From: Bombardia bombarda
Lineage: Eukaryota > Ascomycota > Sordariomycetes > Sordariales > Lasiosphaeriaceae
Assembly: GCA_030512295.1 (NCBI GenBank)
Contig: JAULSR010000001.1
Coordinates: 7,029,001 to 7,093,000, forward strand
Length of the DNA stretch: 64,000 nucleotides
Reading direction: 5' to 3'
The position numbers and the translations under genes were made by a program. Positions 53,877 to 64,000 of this stretch are shown piece by piece; position 1 is the first letter of the stretch, and each line of letters starts with the position of its first letter. Under the pieces are notes generated by a model, which had not been told where the DNA came from, searched no databases, and saw nothing but the letters and a program-made list of their open reading frames with translations.

Positions 53877-55658
53877 ATGTCTGGATCGCTCGCCCCTCCC
53901 ATCAGGATCCCCGCCCTCCCGGTCGAGCTGGAGGTGGCCATCCTACAGCATTTCGTGCCCACCGGCCCGGTCACCACACGAGACTCGGTGGGCGAACATC
54001 CACAGCTGACACTCCCATTCCGAGAGTTCGGGCCGGGAATGGCCCAGATCTGCCAGACCAACTACCGCTTCGCCAAGATCGCGACACCATTCCTCTACCG
54101 CGTCGTGGTTCTCAAAGACATGACCCAGCTGCTCTGCTTCTTCCGCACGCTCGCAACGGTCCCGCCCCTGAGGAACCTCGTGCGCACCGTCATCTGGGCG
54201 GGCGTCATGGCTCCGCCCTCATCGACACCAACACAAACACAAACCCCATCCCAAGACACCTCTCCAAACTCCCTCATGGCCCTCGTAGGCGACACCTGGC
54301 TGTCCCCCCTCATTTGCACCACCTTCGAGTCCTCAACCCAAACCCACTGGCCCCCCACCGACAAGCTCGGCCAGCTCGTCACCCGCAAGCTCGAGCTGAC
54401 CAAGCCAGCCCACTTCTGCAGCGGCCACATCCTCGGCGCCGTCCTCGCCCTGTGCCCCAACCTCGCCGCCCTCTTCACCGTCCTCGGCCAGACCGACCGC
54501 ATGGTCATGAGCCCCAAGGGCCGCGTCCTGCGCCGCTGCCCAGAGTTCCCCGGCCTCGTCCAGATCCCCGAGTGGGACCTCTTCCAGTACCTCGACGCCC
54601 CCGTCCACGGCAACACCAGCGTGCCCTACCCGCTCGCCTGCCAGTTCCTTCTATCCTCCTCCCACCCATCAAACCTGAGGAGCATCACCATCGAGCCGCA
54701 CTCGGACCGCAACGCAGAAATGTACTGGGCCGCCTTCGCGCTCGAGCCGCTCCTGCGCAGCTGTCCGCTCATCAAAAACATCGAGATCAAGGGCGGCATG
54801 AGCTGGCGCGAGCTGCGCCCGCGCGGGTGGGGGGACCACCGCCAGCAGCAGCCGTCGGTGCTGGGCCGCGCCGTCAGACAGCTGGTCCTCACGCGCGCGA
54901 CGAGGCCCGAGGACAACATGGCGACGGTCGCGGATATGTTCCCCGGGCTGCGGGCGCTGTATGCAGAGTTTGTCGAGACGGGGGCGGGGACTTCGTTCCG
55001 CGCGCCGGCGGCTGGGTTCCAGGCTGCGCTGGCGGGGCTGAGGGGGACGCTCGAGGTGCTGCATCTTACCAGCGCGCCGGGGGAGACGTGGCGGTTTCTG
55101 GGCGTGCCGTCACTGTTGTGTCCTGTGCTGGGGCAGATGGGGGGGCTGAAGCATCTTGTAGCGGACGCGGTGTGGTTGTTTGGGCGGCAGATGGCGATGG
55201 ATGGGGTGGCGGCGGTTGACGGGGGGCTGCTTCTTCTTCCGCCGTCGTTGGTCAGTCTGCATGTGATTGACTTCTGGGGGGTCGCTGCTATGGGAGGAGG
55301 GCGGGAAGGCGGCGGGATGGCAGAGGAGGCAACGGCAATGGCAATGGCAATTGCAAGGGCGGCAGGGGCGGCGTACTACCCTGTGTTTCCGGGGCAGACG
55401 AGTCCGTTGGAGTTCATGGCTCGGTGGCTTGGTGATTTGCTTGTAGGGTGCGAGACGCACTTGACGGTGCTCAAAGCGGTCAGGGTGACCTCGCCGCTGT
55501 TTGCTGGCTTGAGGCAAACGGAGACAATTTCTAGTGTAGACGTGCAAATGCATGTGAAGCACTTCAAGGAAGCATTTGGACGAGTTGGCGTCGAGTTTTC
55601 TGTGTCGGATGAACGAGCTGAGCATGGACAATGGGAATGGTCAAGTATTGCCTATTAG
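53877..55658 (+). CDS. F-box/leucine-rich-repeat-like protein
   Basis: One exon, 593 residues. Near the N-terminus IRIPALPVELEVAILQHFV matches the start of an F-box-like helix (LPxEL), and ICQTNYRFAKIATPFLYRVV matches its end (xxFxxxxxPxLYxxV). Downstream come loosely repeated Leu-rich segments (LFTVLGQTDRMVM, PLIKNIEIKGGMSW, GLRALYAEFVE, LEVLHLTSAPG, LVSLHVIDFWG) of the irregular type found in fungal F-box proteins. It would be a substrate adaptor of an SCF ubiquitin ligase; the target is unknown. Very GC-rich coding sequence creates a long overlapping frame (53801..55219) that is not real. Confidence 0.85.
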   Translation: MSGSLAPPIRIPALPVELEVAILQHFVPTGPVTTRDSVGEHPQLTLPFREFGPGMAQICQTNYRFAKIATPFLYRVVVLKDMTQLLCFFRTLATVPPLRNLVRTVIWAGVMAPPSSTPTQTQTPSQDTSPNSLMALVGDTWLSPLICTTFESSTQTHWPPTDKLGQLVTRKLELTKPAHFCSGHILGAVLALCPNLAALFTVLGQTDRMVMSPKGRVLRRCPEFPGLVQIPEWDLFQYLDAPVHGNTSVPYPLACQFLLSSSHPSNLRSITIEPHSDRNAEMYWAAFALEPLLRSCPLIKNIEIKGGMSWRELRPRGWGDHRQQQPSVLGRAVRQLVLTRATRPEDNMATVADMFPGLRALYAEFVETGAGTSFRAPAAGFQAALAGLRGTLEVLHLTSAPGETWRFLGVPSLLCPVLGQMGGLKHLVADAVWLFGRQMAMDGVAAVDGGLLLLPPSLVSLHVIDFWGVAAMGGGREGGGMAEEATAMAMAIARAAGAAYYPVFPGQTSPLEFMARWLGDLLVGCETHLTVLKAVRVTSPLFAGLRQTETISSVDVQMHVKHFKEAFGRVGVEFSVSDERAEHGQWEWSSIAY

Positions 55659-56100
55659 AATATAATGTTAGTAGGATATAGGACGGATAGCGATTTCTGG
55701 CTTTGGTACCTGAAATGACAAACAATTGATATCGTTCACCTTCCGTGTTTGGGATGTAAGGGTACCGCCCCATGAAGGTATTTCGATCATAATCAAGTTG
55801 AACATGGTATTATAATACTGTCTAGGCATAATATCAGCGTGTGTAAGAGAGAAATCCAAGCATGATAGTAAACAGACCAGTGTATTATATGATAACAGGC
55901 AGGTGTCGACCGGATAGTTATCGCCGAGACAATGGTGAGATATGAATATGGCTTCCAAGATTATAGCTTGAAGAAGTTTGCATTTTCTTTCGAGATAACT
56001 CCATTCACATCTTGCTATTGGGTATCATGATTTCTGCCCCCAAAACTCCGGCTCCACCCCTTAAAACATGGAACCTTCCGACGCCGCCTTGATGCAAGTC
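55659..56100. other. Intergenic
   Basis: Convergent 3' ends; nothing recognised. Confidence 0.5.
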
Positions 56101-57583
56101 TCAGTAATAATTGTGGCTTTTGCGACTCTTTTGCCGACTGTCGTGGTTTCCATGTCGACTCCGATAAGGCGCCCACCCAGAGTCGTGATTATTGCTGTGG
56201 GACCTGTGAGGGTGGCTACTACGGCTGGAGTGGTGTCGAGATTCGGGCTCCTTGATGGGCTCCTCCACCTCCATCTCATACTCCTCATACTCGTCATTAA
56301 AGTGCTCAGCAACAAGGTCTCTCTCATTGCGCGCATTCTCGGCGTCAAACACAAAACGCAAAGTGCCCTCGTTGCCCTTTCCGCTCCTCTTCACCGAACT
56401 GCCGCCGGGGAGCGAGGTGTTCGTCGCCGGCGACGTTGCTGATCCCGGTGTGATGGGTTGCGTTTCGGGTGTCCTTTGCGCGTCTTGTGCGCATGTGTTG
56501 CACCAGCCGTAATACCTTTGGAAATGCTCTTTTTCCAGAATTTTGTTGATGTCGATCTTGATACCCATCAGCTTCTCGAGGTCGAACCTCGCGCCAACCT
56601 TTGTCGACTTAGCAAACTGAGTGTAAAGATCCATCAGATCGAGCATTGTTTCCAAAACACAACCTCTGTCTGTGTGCCAGGCCGAGGGCTTGAATTTCTG
56701 TATCTTGTCTGCGTTGATGCCCGTTATGAGGGCCGTAAGCTCTAAAATAGCCATGACTAAGGTGAATGTGCATTGCTTGATGGGGGCAAACGTCTTGTAG
56801 AGGTCGATCGACATATCATATGCTACACTGAGGAACTTCTGTCCTTCGCTCTGCTTGTCGACGCGGTCTCGTGGAAACATGCTCCTGATGATCTTGATCA
56901 GAGGCTTCTGGGGATATTGGACTCGAAAGTCAAAGCCGATGGTCTCGAGGATATGACGTTCCAAGCCAACAGTGAATCTCGAGGTTGAATCAAACATCTA
57001 GCACCAGATATTAGCACGTGTCAGAAATCCCAGTCAATTTATAGTGTTCACCTTGTCGTCTGGCGACCTGGTCTCGTTTCCCGATCGTAGATTGTGGGCG
57101 GCACAGAGGATCTCCTTCGACTTCTTGATGGTATCCTCCACCTTGCAGGCCACGAACAGGGTGGCGAGGGCAACATCCTCGTAGTTGTACTCGGCGCTGG
57201 GAAAGCGGACTCGGAACTTGTGGTAATATGTCGCTGCGGTGTCAAAGGTCTTGACGGGCCTGGGTGGAGGGGACGACTGTCAGTGGTCAAATGGCCCAGA
57301 GATTGGCGGGTTTTGAGAAGGCAGGTTTGGGGGAGGGGACGTACAGCTGCAAGCTCTGACGAACGCTATCAATCAGCTGGACGCCTTTTAGCCGGTAGTT
57401 GTCTTCGCGGGCCTCGTCGTAGCCAATGTTCCTCAGCATTTGGCGAAGGCTCTGCTCCTGGATGTATTGGGTCGGTATGGACGAGAGGCCAGATGGAGGC
57501 CCAATGGGAAGTGCTGTGTCGTCGGAAGCCGGCCCATTTGTCGCTGGCGCCGGCTCCTGGTCCTTGGATGAGTATGGGGCCAT
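56101..57583 (-). CDS. ctk2: CTDK-I complex cyclin subunit (Ctk2-like)
   Basis: Three exons: 57345..57583, 57052..57259, 56101..56997; introns 85 and 54 nt; 447 residues. The cyclin box is split over exons 1-3: SLRQMLRNIGYDEAREDNYR, GVQLIDSVRQSLQLPVKTFD, TAATYYHKFRVRF, DVALATLFVACKVEDTIKKS (the typical cyclin VACKxEDT), then RHILETIGFDFRVQYPQKPL and a second cyclin fold. It should pair with a Ctk1/CDK12-type kinase and Ctk3 to phosphorylate Ser2 of the RNA polymerase II CTD in the nucleus. The C-terminus is disordered, acidic then His/Arg/Ser-rich. It starts at the first ATG in frame. Confidence 0.92.
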
Positions 57584-58624
57584 TCCGAACTCGGTGTGTT
57601 TGCGAGTATCAGGGCGTGGATCTGGCAACTATCTTCACGAGGAGTGAGGGCAGCGCCGTCGCGAGGCTCCAAAATTTGAGGAAACGCGACATGTGCAATA
57701 GTGCTACGGCGCCGCGGCAGTACAGACTACAGGACCTAGGCCGGCACCTTAGTGGCGCGGTTACGCGGGCAGTAGGTACCTAGGTAGTCTGCTCTGTGGA
57801 TTTCGGACCGTGCGCGCACATCATCGAAAGCGATAAGATAAGGCGCTTGGAGAGCGCTACAGGGGTTAGAGGGGTAACAGGCATCTCTCTCGCAAGCCGC
57901 AACATCAATTCATGCACGTCGACGTCGTCCAAGTGTTTAGGTGTTGCGCTGCAGTGCCGAGCTAAATGCCGACATTCACGTGTCGTCAATGCCAACGTCA
58001 ATGTTTGCCTCGAGACCGAACACATGGACGAGAGTCGAGACCGGAGACAGCAGCCGAGCCGGGAGCCGACCGGGCATGGCTGGATTAGAGATTCAACTCA
58101 ACCCTCCAGCATGAAACCTCTTCGCTTACATCTAGCTCCAACTGTGAGATTAGCCGGCCGTCCTATTCTGGAGCTCGTTTGCTCTCCAGCCTCCGTTCTC
58201 CGTTGATTCTGGAGGACCCCGCTGCCCCGGATATTCCGTCGGCTCCTTGCTGTAGCTGGGAGCACCTCCATGTGTACCTGGCTTCTAATTATCCTTACCA
58301 ACCGCCGGCACATATACCACGACCCTAGATGTGCATCTCAATATCCCCAGATTACCACTCCTACCCTGCCGCGATGCATAAAAACAAGGCCCCGTTTTTC
58401 AGATCTCAGCTCGGCATTCACAGAGTGACATCCCAAGATTCATCATGATGCTCACTTTTGCGCTTCACTGGCCACTTCACAGTGATATCGTCCTCATATT
58501 TAAACTCCCCCTTGGCTCTCGTATCTTCACTTTGTTCAACATCCATCCTCCTCCGTTCAAACCCAGGGGCCTCTTTGTGAATCTCACTGCAGCTATCCTT
58601 TGAGCTTCCATCCTCTCTGACACA
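57584..58624. other. Intergenic, divergent promoter region
   Basis: No supported gene; a frame at 57796..58206 shows no domain. Contains TACCTAGGTA at 57777..57786. A TATA-like TGCATAAAAAC lies near 58375. Confidence 0.5.
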
Positions 58625-59594
58625 ATGGTCCACTATACTATCTTCGGCATGCTCGCCCTCGCTCTGGGCGGTGCTAATGCTGTACCAGCCCAGTCTGCGC
58701 CAAGCGCCCTGACGCCCATCACTGGATGGGGAACGAACCCTACCAACTTGGATCTCCAAGCATACGTCCCGTCCAAGCTGGCAGCCAAACCAGCCATCAT
58801 CCTGGCAGTACGAAACCTAACCCCCCTTCATGCTTCCTGACAATATTTGTTTTTTTCATATGTTGACCATCTGACAGCTGCATTACTGCGGTGGCTCGGG
58901 GCCCGCATACTCCCAGATGACCAAGTACAACTCGCTGGCTGACAGCAAGGGCTTTGTCGTCCTGTACCCCGGCCAAAAGAAAGACAACAACTGCTGGGAC
59001 GTGGCAACGACCAAGACACTCACCCGGGATGGCGGCGGCGACAGCACCGGTCTGGCCAACATAATCAAGTGGGCCATCACCAAGTACAACGCCGACCCAA
59101 CCAAAGTCTTCGTCACTGGCAGCTCCTCGGGCTGCATGATGTCCAACGTCATGGCCGCCACCTACCCAGACCTCGTTGCCGCCGTGTCCTGCTACTCGGG
59201 CGTCGCAGCTGGCTGTCTGGCCGGTTCTCCGGGCTCGAGCCCACAGTCCGCCGACCCTACCTGTGCCAACGGCAAGAACGTCAAGACTGCAGCCCAGTGG
59301 ACTGCGACGGTCAAGGCCATGTATCCCAGCTACAACGGCACTTATCCCCGCTTCTTGACCTGGCACGGCGAGGCTGACAACTTTGTCCACTACGCAAATC
59401 TTGCCGAGCAGCTCAAGGAGTGGTCTGGCGTTCTGGAAGTCACCTTCACCAAGAATAACACAAACACCCCTCAGAGTGGCTACACGCAGTTGGTCTATGG
59501 CGATGGGACAAAGCTCGTCGGCTACTCGGCTCGCGGAGTCGGCCACACCGTCCCCGTGCATGAGGATGCGGATCTGAAATGGTTTGGTATTTAA
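58625..59594 (+). CDS. Secreted CE1 family esterase (acetylxylan / feruloyl esterase type)
   Basis: Two exons: 58625..58807 and 58878..59594, intron 70 nt; 299 residues. A signal peptide (MVHYTIFGMLALALGGANA) precedes a single CE1/PHB-depolymerase-like domain: LHYCGGSGPAYSQM (oxyanion), GFVVLYPGQKKDNNCWDVAT, FVTGSSSGCMMSNVM with the nucleophile Ser in GSSSG, WHGEADNFVHYANL with the Asp, and GVGHTVPVHEDADL with the His. It should deacetylate xylan or release feruloyl groups from plant cell wall outside the cell. There is no CBM1 module. Length matches fungal AXE1-type enzymes. Confidence 0.93.
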
Positions 59595-60018
59595 AAGCGG
59601 ATTCCAGAGGAGCTGCGTGCGTCGATGTGCGGTAGCATCAAATGTGTGCAAACAAGCAAACAAATTACGTATAATCACAATGTTGCTGGGAGAGTTGGTT
59701 GTTTGACGGTTTTATTCATTCATCTAAATCTCAGTCTGAAAGCTTCAGCTAACCGTATATCTGCAATGTTAGTAGTTGATTACCTAGGTATTTAGTGAAT
59801 ATAGTAGGGTAGGTATCAGATCAACTTCACCTATATCAATATCTTCCGTGTATCTTTTAGAAAATACTGATTTGCCGATAGCCCATCTCGTCACCCAACC
59901 GTGGCTCTCCAATAGTGATTCCAAGGCCAACGCGTCGGAAGAACTCCTTTCGCTTCAGGTCCGGCGTCACAAGCAGGCAAAAATACACTCTCTACAAAGG
60001 TTTATGAGCCTCACTTAC
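59595..60018. other. Intergenic
   Basis: Contains TACCTAGGTA at 59781..59790. On the minus strand a segment reading TPDLKRKEFFRRVGLGITIG looks protein-like and might be a remnant or an exon of the fragment that follows. Confidence 0.4.
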
Positions 60019-60346
60019 CGTGGTCAGCCCATACAGCCATCGACAAGTCGGTTGGTTCCATGTCCGATCTCAGATTAGATATCCCAAGTGCGCAAAGAAT
60101 CGAAGTACTGCGATTACCTGGTACAGATGCATTGTTTACTTGATATAGAAGCAATGGCAAGAGAGTTATATATCTGATATTGCTGCTATTGTTCGAAACG
60201 GCTGGAGCGTGAACAGAGATTAACTTGCAGAGACGACAGGTGTGGAGTGAAGATCCAAAGAACGTCGGGAACCTGATGTGACGCCTCTTTCTGGACTCCA
60301 CGCACAAATATCTCGCAAATTCGTTGCAATCGTTGCAAAGATCCAT
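60019..60346 (-). pseudogene. Possible N-terminal fragment of a HET-type (heterokaryon incompatibility-like) protein
   Basis: The frame begins MDLCNDCNEFARYLCV and continues RFPTFFGSSLHTCRLCKLIS: two CxxC pairs about 25 residues apart, like the short Cys-rich leader before HET domains in ascomycetes. It ends at MAVWADHG beside a GTAAGTGAG donor. In the next 150 bases KRKEFFRRVGLGITIG is readable, but the only intron that keeps the frame would be about 31 nt, too short. No HET domain follows. I therefore treat it as a truncated remnant; the family call rests on pattern only. Confidence 0.35.
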
Positions 60347-62510
60347 ACTATAATGTTCAGCTAGAGCAGTTGGAGTCAGCGGTTGCAGAATTTGCCAAAA
60401 GCTTTGTCGTTAGATGAACGAGGAATGTTCTTATCACCGTTCACGGTAATCTGGCGGCCTCCAATTTTCGGGCCTCATTAGGCACCTAGGGAGGGGGGTT
60501 AGTACTCAGCAAAGTGACTCCAATAAGCTCGGCGATCTCACGTGCATCGCAATGGAAAGCATCAGGAGATAACCTGTAACATCCTCTGTATAGTGCGATA
60601 CTCGGAATATCTTTGGCTGATTTTAATGCAATCTCGAATACGAGTTATCACGGGAATCTTAGGACTAGCGCCTGCTTCTCTTGGGATCACTCGTTTGCCT
60701 GTAGGTTCCTATAAATCTTAAACTAAACTCTGCCTAGCATTTGTCCATGTCTTGTCTCTGAGATCTACGAATTGCAACCACTACACGAGATATATAGCAC
60801 CGTACTCTATGGTGGGGAGGTGATGTCTGGGTATTGATGCCTTCAAGGTGCCTAAGTAAGTAGGTACCTTGGGTGAATTAACAGAGCAAGATATCGCAGT
60901 GCAGATATGGCTTATAGTGTGCAACGGCGTGAAAATAAGTCGCCTCCCAGCACTTTCGACTTCAAGGCAGAATGGAGGTTTTAAAAGTTTTATTGCTTTA
61001 ATTCATAATAGATATTCGAACATACTCAAATCCTGGTTTATGTAATTGTTAGCTTAATTCTAGTGAAAGAGGTCCAGCCCAGAACTCTCGAAATTACGAA
61101 ATAACGAAATAACGAATAACTTCCCTGGAATAAGAGCATATATGTTAGGAGAGATTCTCCAGCTACTGTACTAAAATTCAACCATACTGTAGGTACTTCT
61201 AGACTGGTACTACATTGTAAGTACTTACTATCCTATGACAAGACTGTGGATTACAGCCATACCGCCCCTACTTCATTGCACCTAGCATTTTAGTTCCACG
61301 CACACACTTTGCATCTAATGAGACAGTTACCACCGCATACATTACGTGTTCACCAATAGTAATGTAGCCGTTGTATCGTGCAATTCTAGGTGGTGGGTAG
61401 TTAGTTGGCTGTAAATTGGGCTGTGATTCTATATGATATATTGGCATCAGACAAAATGTAGCCTTTTGGGTGAAAAGTAGGTGGTCAGGCTTAGGTTTGT
61501 ACCTACAGTATGGTTGACCTATGGTATAGTAGCTGGAGATCTTCTCTTTGTCAAAAAGACCTTAAGGTATTGCATAAGTACGAATGCAGATTCAGCATTG
61601 AGGATGTTGTTCAAAGTATTGCGGCTATGCAAGTTCAAGATTTGACCGGGACTCCTATCAAAAGAACCGAAAATAGTAAATGAACTAGAACTAGGTAGTG
61701 TTGAACCGTAGAGCATTATAGAGCCATTTCTTTCTAGTTTAAGTGTAACCAGAACAGCAAAAGATAAAAACAGGCTCGAGGTACTGACAGAGCAGGAACA
61801 AGCATCTGAAAGCCTTGATTTACCTATCATATATCGTATCGTTCGTACCGATTTGTCGGATATCTTGAACGGAAGCTTCCCGTCACTGATCTGGATCCGC
61901 GGGCACCAGCATGGCAAATCGCAACGATCCCAATCAAATCTATAAATATACTCATACCCACCAAGAGTGGAACGAACCAAGATTCAAGCTCCCCTTTTCC
62001 TCCGGGCCGGTCCTTGCAAGCTTGACAGGGCTCGGCATCGCTCGGCAACGTTAGGGTAGCTTCGGTTCGGCCGTGATGCCGATGCGTCATGCCCTGTCAA
62101 TCACCCACACCCGCCCCTACGAAGATAGGATTCAGGGCGACTCAAATTCATGAGACCTCGATAACAGTAAGACGAAGCATTACAGGTAAAGCTAAGCTTC
62201 GCAGCAGGGTAAAATTCCAACATCAATTGCATGCCATTACTTATATATGTAGCCTCAAACCATCAAATACACGCTTAACACGCAAATAAAACGCAGAACC
62301 AAAACACACAAAACAAGCAGCCTTCCGTCACGAAGAGGGTATTTCAGGTCTAAATATCAACAGGGTGGGTTGAGGCCAGTGTATGACTTCAACTTCCACT
62401 GCTCAAATGCTCAGCGCACATCATCTAAATCTCCCATGTGCGCGCAAGCACACATGGATTGATCTCTATTCACTCCCAAGCGGGATAGGAAAGAGAGAAG
62501 GCTGGACGCC
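60347..62510. other. Gene-poor AT-rich intergenic region, ~2.2 kb
   Basis: No supported gene on either strand. The frame at 61519..61980 has no domain or start context. Composition is clearly more AT-rich than the neighbours, with GTACCTTGG and GTAGGTAC-type words (60861, 61191). Confidence 0.5.
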
Positions 62511-63204
62511 TTAGAGGAACATGGCGACGATGACGGCCAGGGGGCCAACAACGCCGAAAGAAGCGGCGAGGGCGGCGGCACCGCTCTTAGTCGTGGTGGC
62601 GGCGGGGGCCACGTCAGTGCCAGTGGGAGCGCCGGTGGTGGATGAGGTGGGACCGGTGGTGGTGCTCGAGGAGGCAACTGAAGATGAAGGTCAGCCATTA
62701 AGACATTGATAGTGGCCATATAATAGGACAATGTCCTCTTACCTCCAGACTTGGTGACGTTGAACGTCGGCGACTCGGACAGCTGGCTGCCGGTGTTGGT
62801 CTTGTCGATGCCGATGGCCTTGACTTTGTACTGGGAGCCGGGGGCGGCGACAAAGTTGTCGAGGGTGTACGAGTTGGCGCTGGTCTCGACCTTGTCGGCA
62901 ATGGTGACGGTCGAGGGGGGTTGGCCGACCCGTCGTAGAGGACGAGCTTGAACTCGGTCACGTCGGTAGAGACAGAGGTCCACTCGATCTTGTTGGACTT
63001 GGAGAAGTCCCAGGCGGTCTTCTCGGCGGGCTCGGTGATGCTGATAGCTGCAGAGGAGGGTGACGGGTCAGCGGGTCAGTCCAGGGAGGTGGTTGCACTG
63101 CATGGAGTGTGCATTGGAGGCCCATTTTTCGGGGGGATCTAGGGGGCAGCAGCCTTACCAGAAACAGCGGCCGCAAAAGCAGCGACGATAGCGAAGCACT
63201 TCAT
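62511..63204 (-). CDS. KNH/Kre9-type Ser/Thr-rich GPI-anchored cell wall protein, apparent one-base frameshift
   Basis: Exons 63159..63204, 62743..63047, 62511..62677 (introns 111 and 65 nt). A signal peptide (MKCFAIVAAFAAAVSG) is followed by the domain ISITEPAEKTAWDFSKSNKI, EWTSVSTDVTEFKLVLYDGS, then STVTIADKVETSANSYTLDN and GSQYKVKAIGIDKTNTGSQL, as in fungal GPI-anchored proteins with the Kre9/Knh1-like fold. Next is a Ser/Thr/Pro stretch and a hydrophobic GPI-type C-terminus (LAASFGVVGPLAVIVAMFL). The two halves of exon 2 are in different frames; the switch is at a C6 run (62915..62920), and a seventh C would restore NPPSTV. It is therefore either a sequence error or a recent null allele. 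About 170 residues when corrected. Confidence 0.75.
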
Positions 63205-64000
63205 TTTAGAGAGAGTGTCTAGTGTTGTTGCTTGGAGAAGGGTTGAATTGGTGGTAAGAATGAAGAAAACGAGTAAACGACAGGAAGTTTATCAACGAGA
63301 AATATTAATAAGAGCAGAATGGGAAAGACAGGGAAATTGAGACTCGAGCAAAGGAATGGGCCCATGACGGTTTTATATTTCAGCTCTTCAATCTTAAACA
63401 TGGAGCACACGAAGGAGCACGGCCGATGGAGCTGTCAGCGCTAGCGTCTGCAAAGCTGAGCAAGCCAAAAAGTCCCGCCAGCAAGCCATCCTTGCGTGCT
63501 TCGTGCTGCTTTGCTGTCATGGAGCTCAGCCACGACAAGCGCCATCCATGAGTCGGGCATCGCGTGTCGGGCTGCTCACCTCATTGCTTATTCCCCTCTA
63601 CCTTCGTACTGCGCACTACTTTGTACCCTAGCTTCCCTTTTCTTTCGCCTTGACCGTGGCGGGCAGCTAGCTAGCTAGCTAGCCGTGGCTGATGCATGGG
63701 TCGATGTTTGTGGTCGGCCATGAGTTGGGACTGCAGACGGCTGAGCCCACTGCGTTGTGGGTGTTTGCGGGCTGGACTCTGCTCTGAATGGTGGCGAGCG
63801 CGGTTGGATCCATCGAACATGGGGCGCCGTCTAATTTCGGATTTCTTCCATGCATCGAACCCTGCCCCCCTGCCCCATTGCCCCAGTGCCCCACCGGCTG
63901 ATAAACCGCATGCTCCGTGCTCGTGTCGTGGGTCGTGGGCCCAATTACGAACTTCCGTCATAGGGCTGCATCGCTAACGGGCCTGTCACCGACCGACAAG
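63205..64000. other. Intergenic to window end
   Basis: Promoter side of the GPI protein gene. No coding sequence supported. A TAGC microsatellite (about 63666..63683) is present. Confidence 0.5.

Noticed and set aside
53801..55219. 472-codon open frame overlapping the F-box-like gene
   Set aside because: Pro/Arg/His-rich composition from reading GC-rich codons out of frame; the +1 frame gives a coherent F-box/Leu-rich protein.
57094..57783. 229-codon frame antisense to ctk2
   Set aside because: Crosses two well-supported introns of the cyclin gene; composition not protein-like.
57796..58206. 136-codon frame between ctk2 and the CE1 esterase gene
   Set aside because: No recognisable motif; sits where both promoters should be.

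Overview
The window is nuclear DNA of a filamentous ascomycete (Pezizomycotina, most likely a Sordariomycete; I would not name a genus from this sequence). Evidence: genes carry 43-111 nt introns with GTRNGT donors, CTRAY-type branch sites and YAG acceptors; two of the three tRNA genes have 18-nt introns; and the gene families (con-10, Egh16/Gas1-like, Clr5-ankyrin, CBM18, SUR7/PalI, KNH-type GPI protein, CTDK-I cyclin) are fungal. A silenced transposon with RIP-like decay fits the same picture. Gene coordinates below span start to stop codon; exon limits were worked out by hand from splice sites and frame, and are given in the evidence.

Layout. 1-8.2 kb: the 5' part of an alpha/beta-hydrolase gene with a very long disordered leader, a conserved fungal protein often mislabelled geranylgeranyl pyrophosphate synthetase, a small acidic protein and a polytopic membrane protein. 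8.2-23.4 kb is an accessory, decaying stretch: a hAT remnant that supplies the stop codon of the membrane protein gene, a trypsin-like gene killed by three point nonsense changes, an intact con-10-like gene, a Clr5-ankyrin gene split by a 1,833-bp Tc1/mariner (pogo)-type element with a TA target duplication, a frameshifted DUF6604-type gene, a divergent kinase-like gene, tRNA-Ser and a broken serine beta-lactamase-like gene. 23.7-36.8 kb: a CBM18 chitin-binding secreted protein, argininosuccinate synthase with Cpc1/Gcn4-type sites, tRNA-iMet, an Egh16/Gas1-like secreted protein, an amino acid permease, an NTF2/SnoaL-like protein, tRNA-Phe and a Cys-rich Ser/Thr-rich secreted protein. 38.8-59.6 kb: a GRF zinc-finger protein with SUMO-related motifs, a hypothetical gene, a TRAPPC12-like gene, a SUR7/PalI gene, a secreted two-cupredoxin plus ferritin-like protein, an FBPase-like gene, a degenerate HAD-like protein, an F-box/LRR-like protein, the Ctk2 cyclin and a CE1 esterase. 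59.6-64 kb is gene-poor, with a possible HET-type fragment and a KNH-like GPI-anchored protein gene.

No biosynthetic cluster, operon or CRISPR is present. Several genes point to a plant-associated or saprotrophic surface biology (CBM18, Egh16-like, CE1 esterase, cupredoxin protein), but they are separated by housekeeping genes and do not form an obvious unit. The strongest unusual items are the transposon-split Clr5-ankyrin gene, whose frame is restored exactly on removal of the element, the transition-only death of the trypsin-like gene, two one-base frameshifts at C6 runs that may be sequence errors, five exact copies of the palindrome TACCTAGGTA in intergenic DNA, and the cupredoxin-cupredoxin-ferritin-like architecture.
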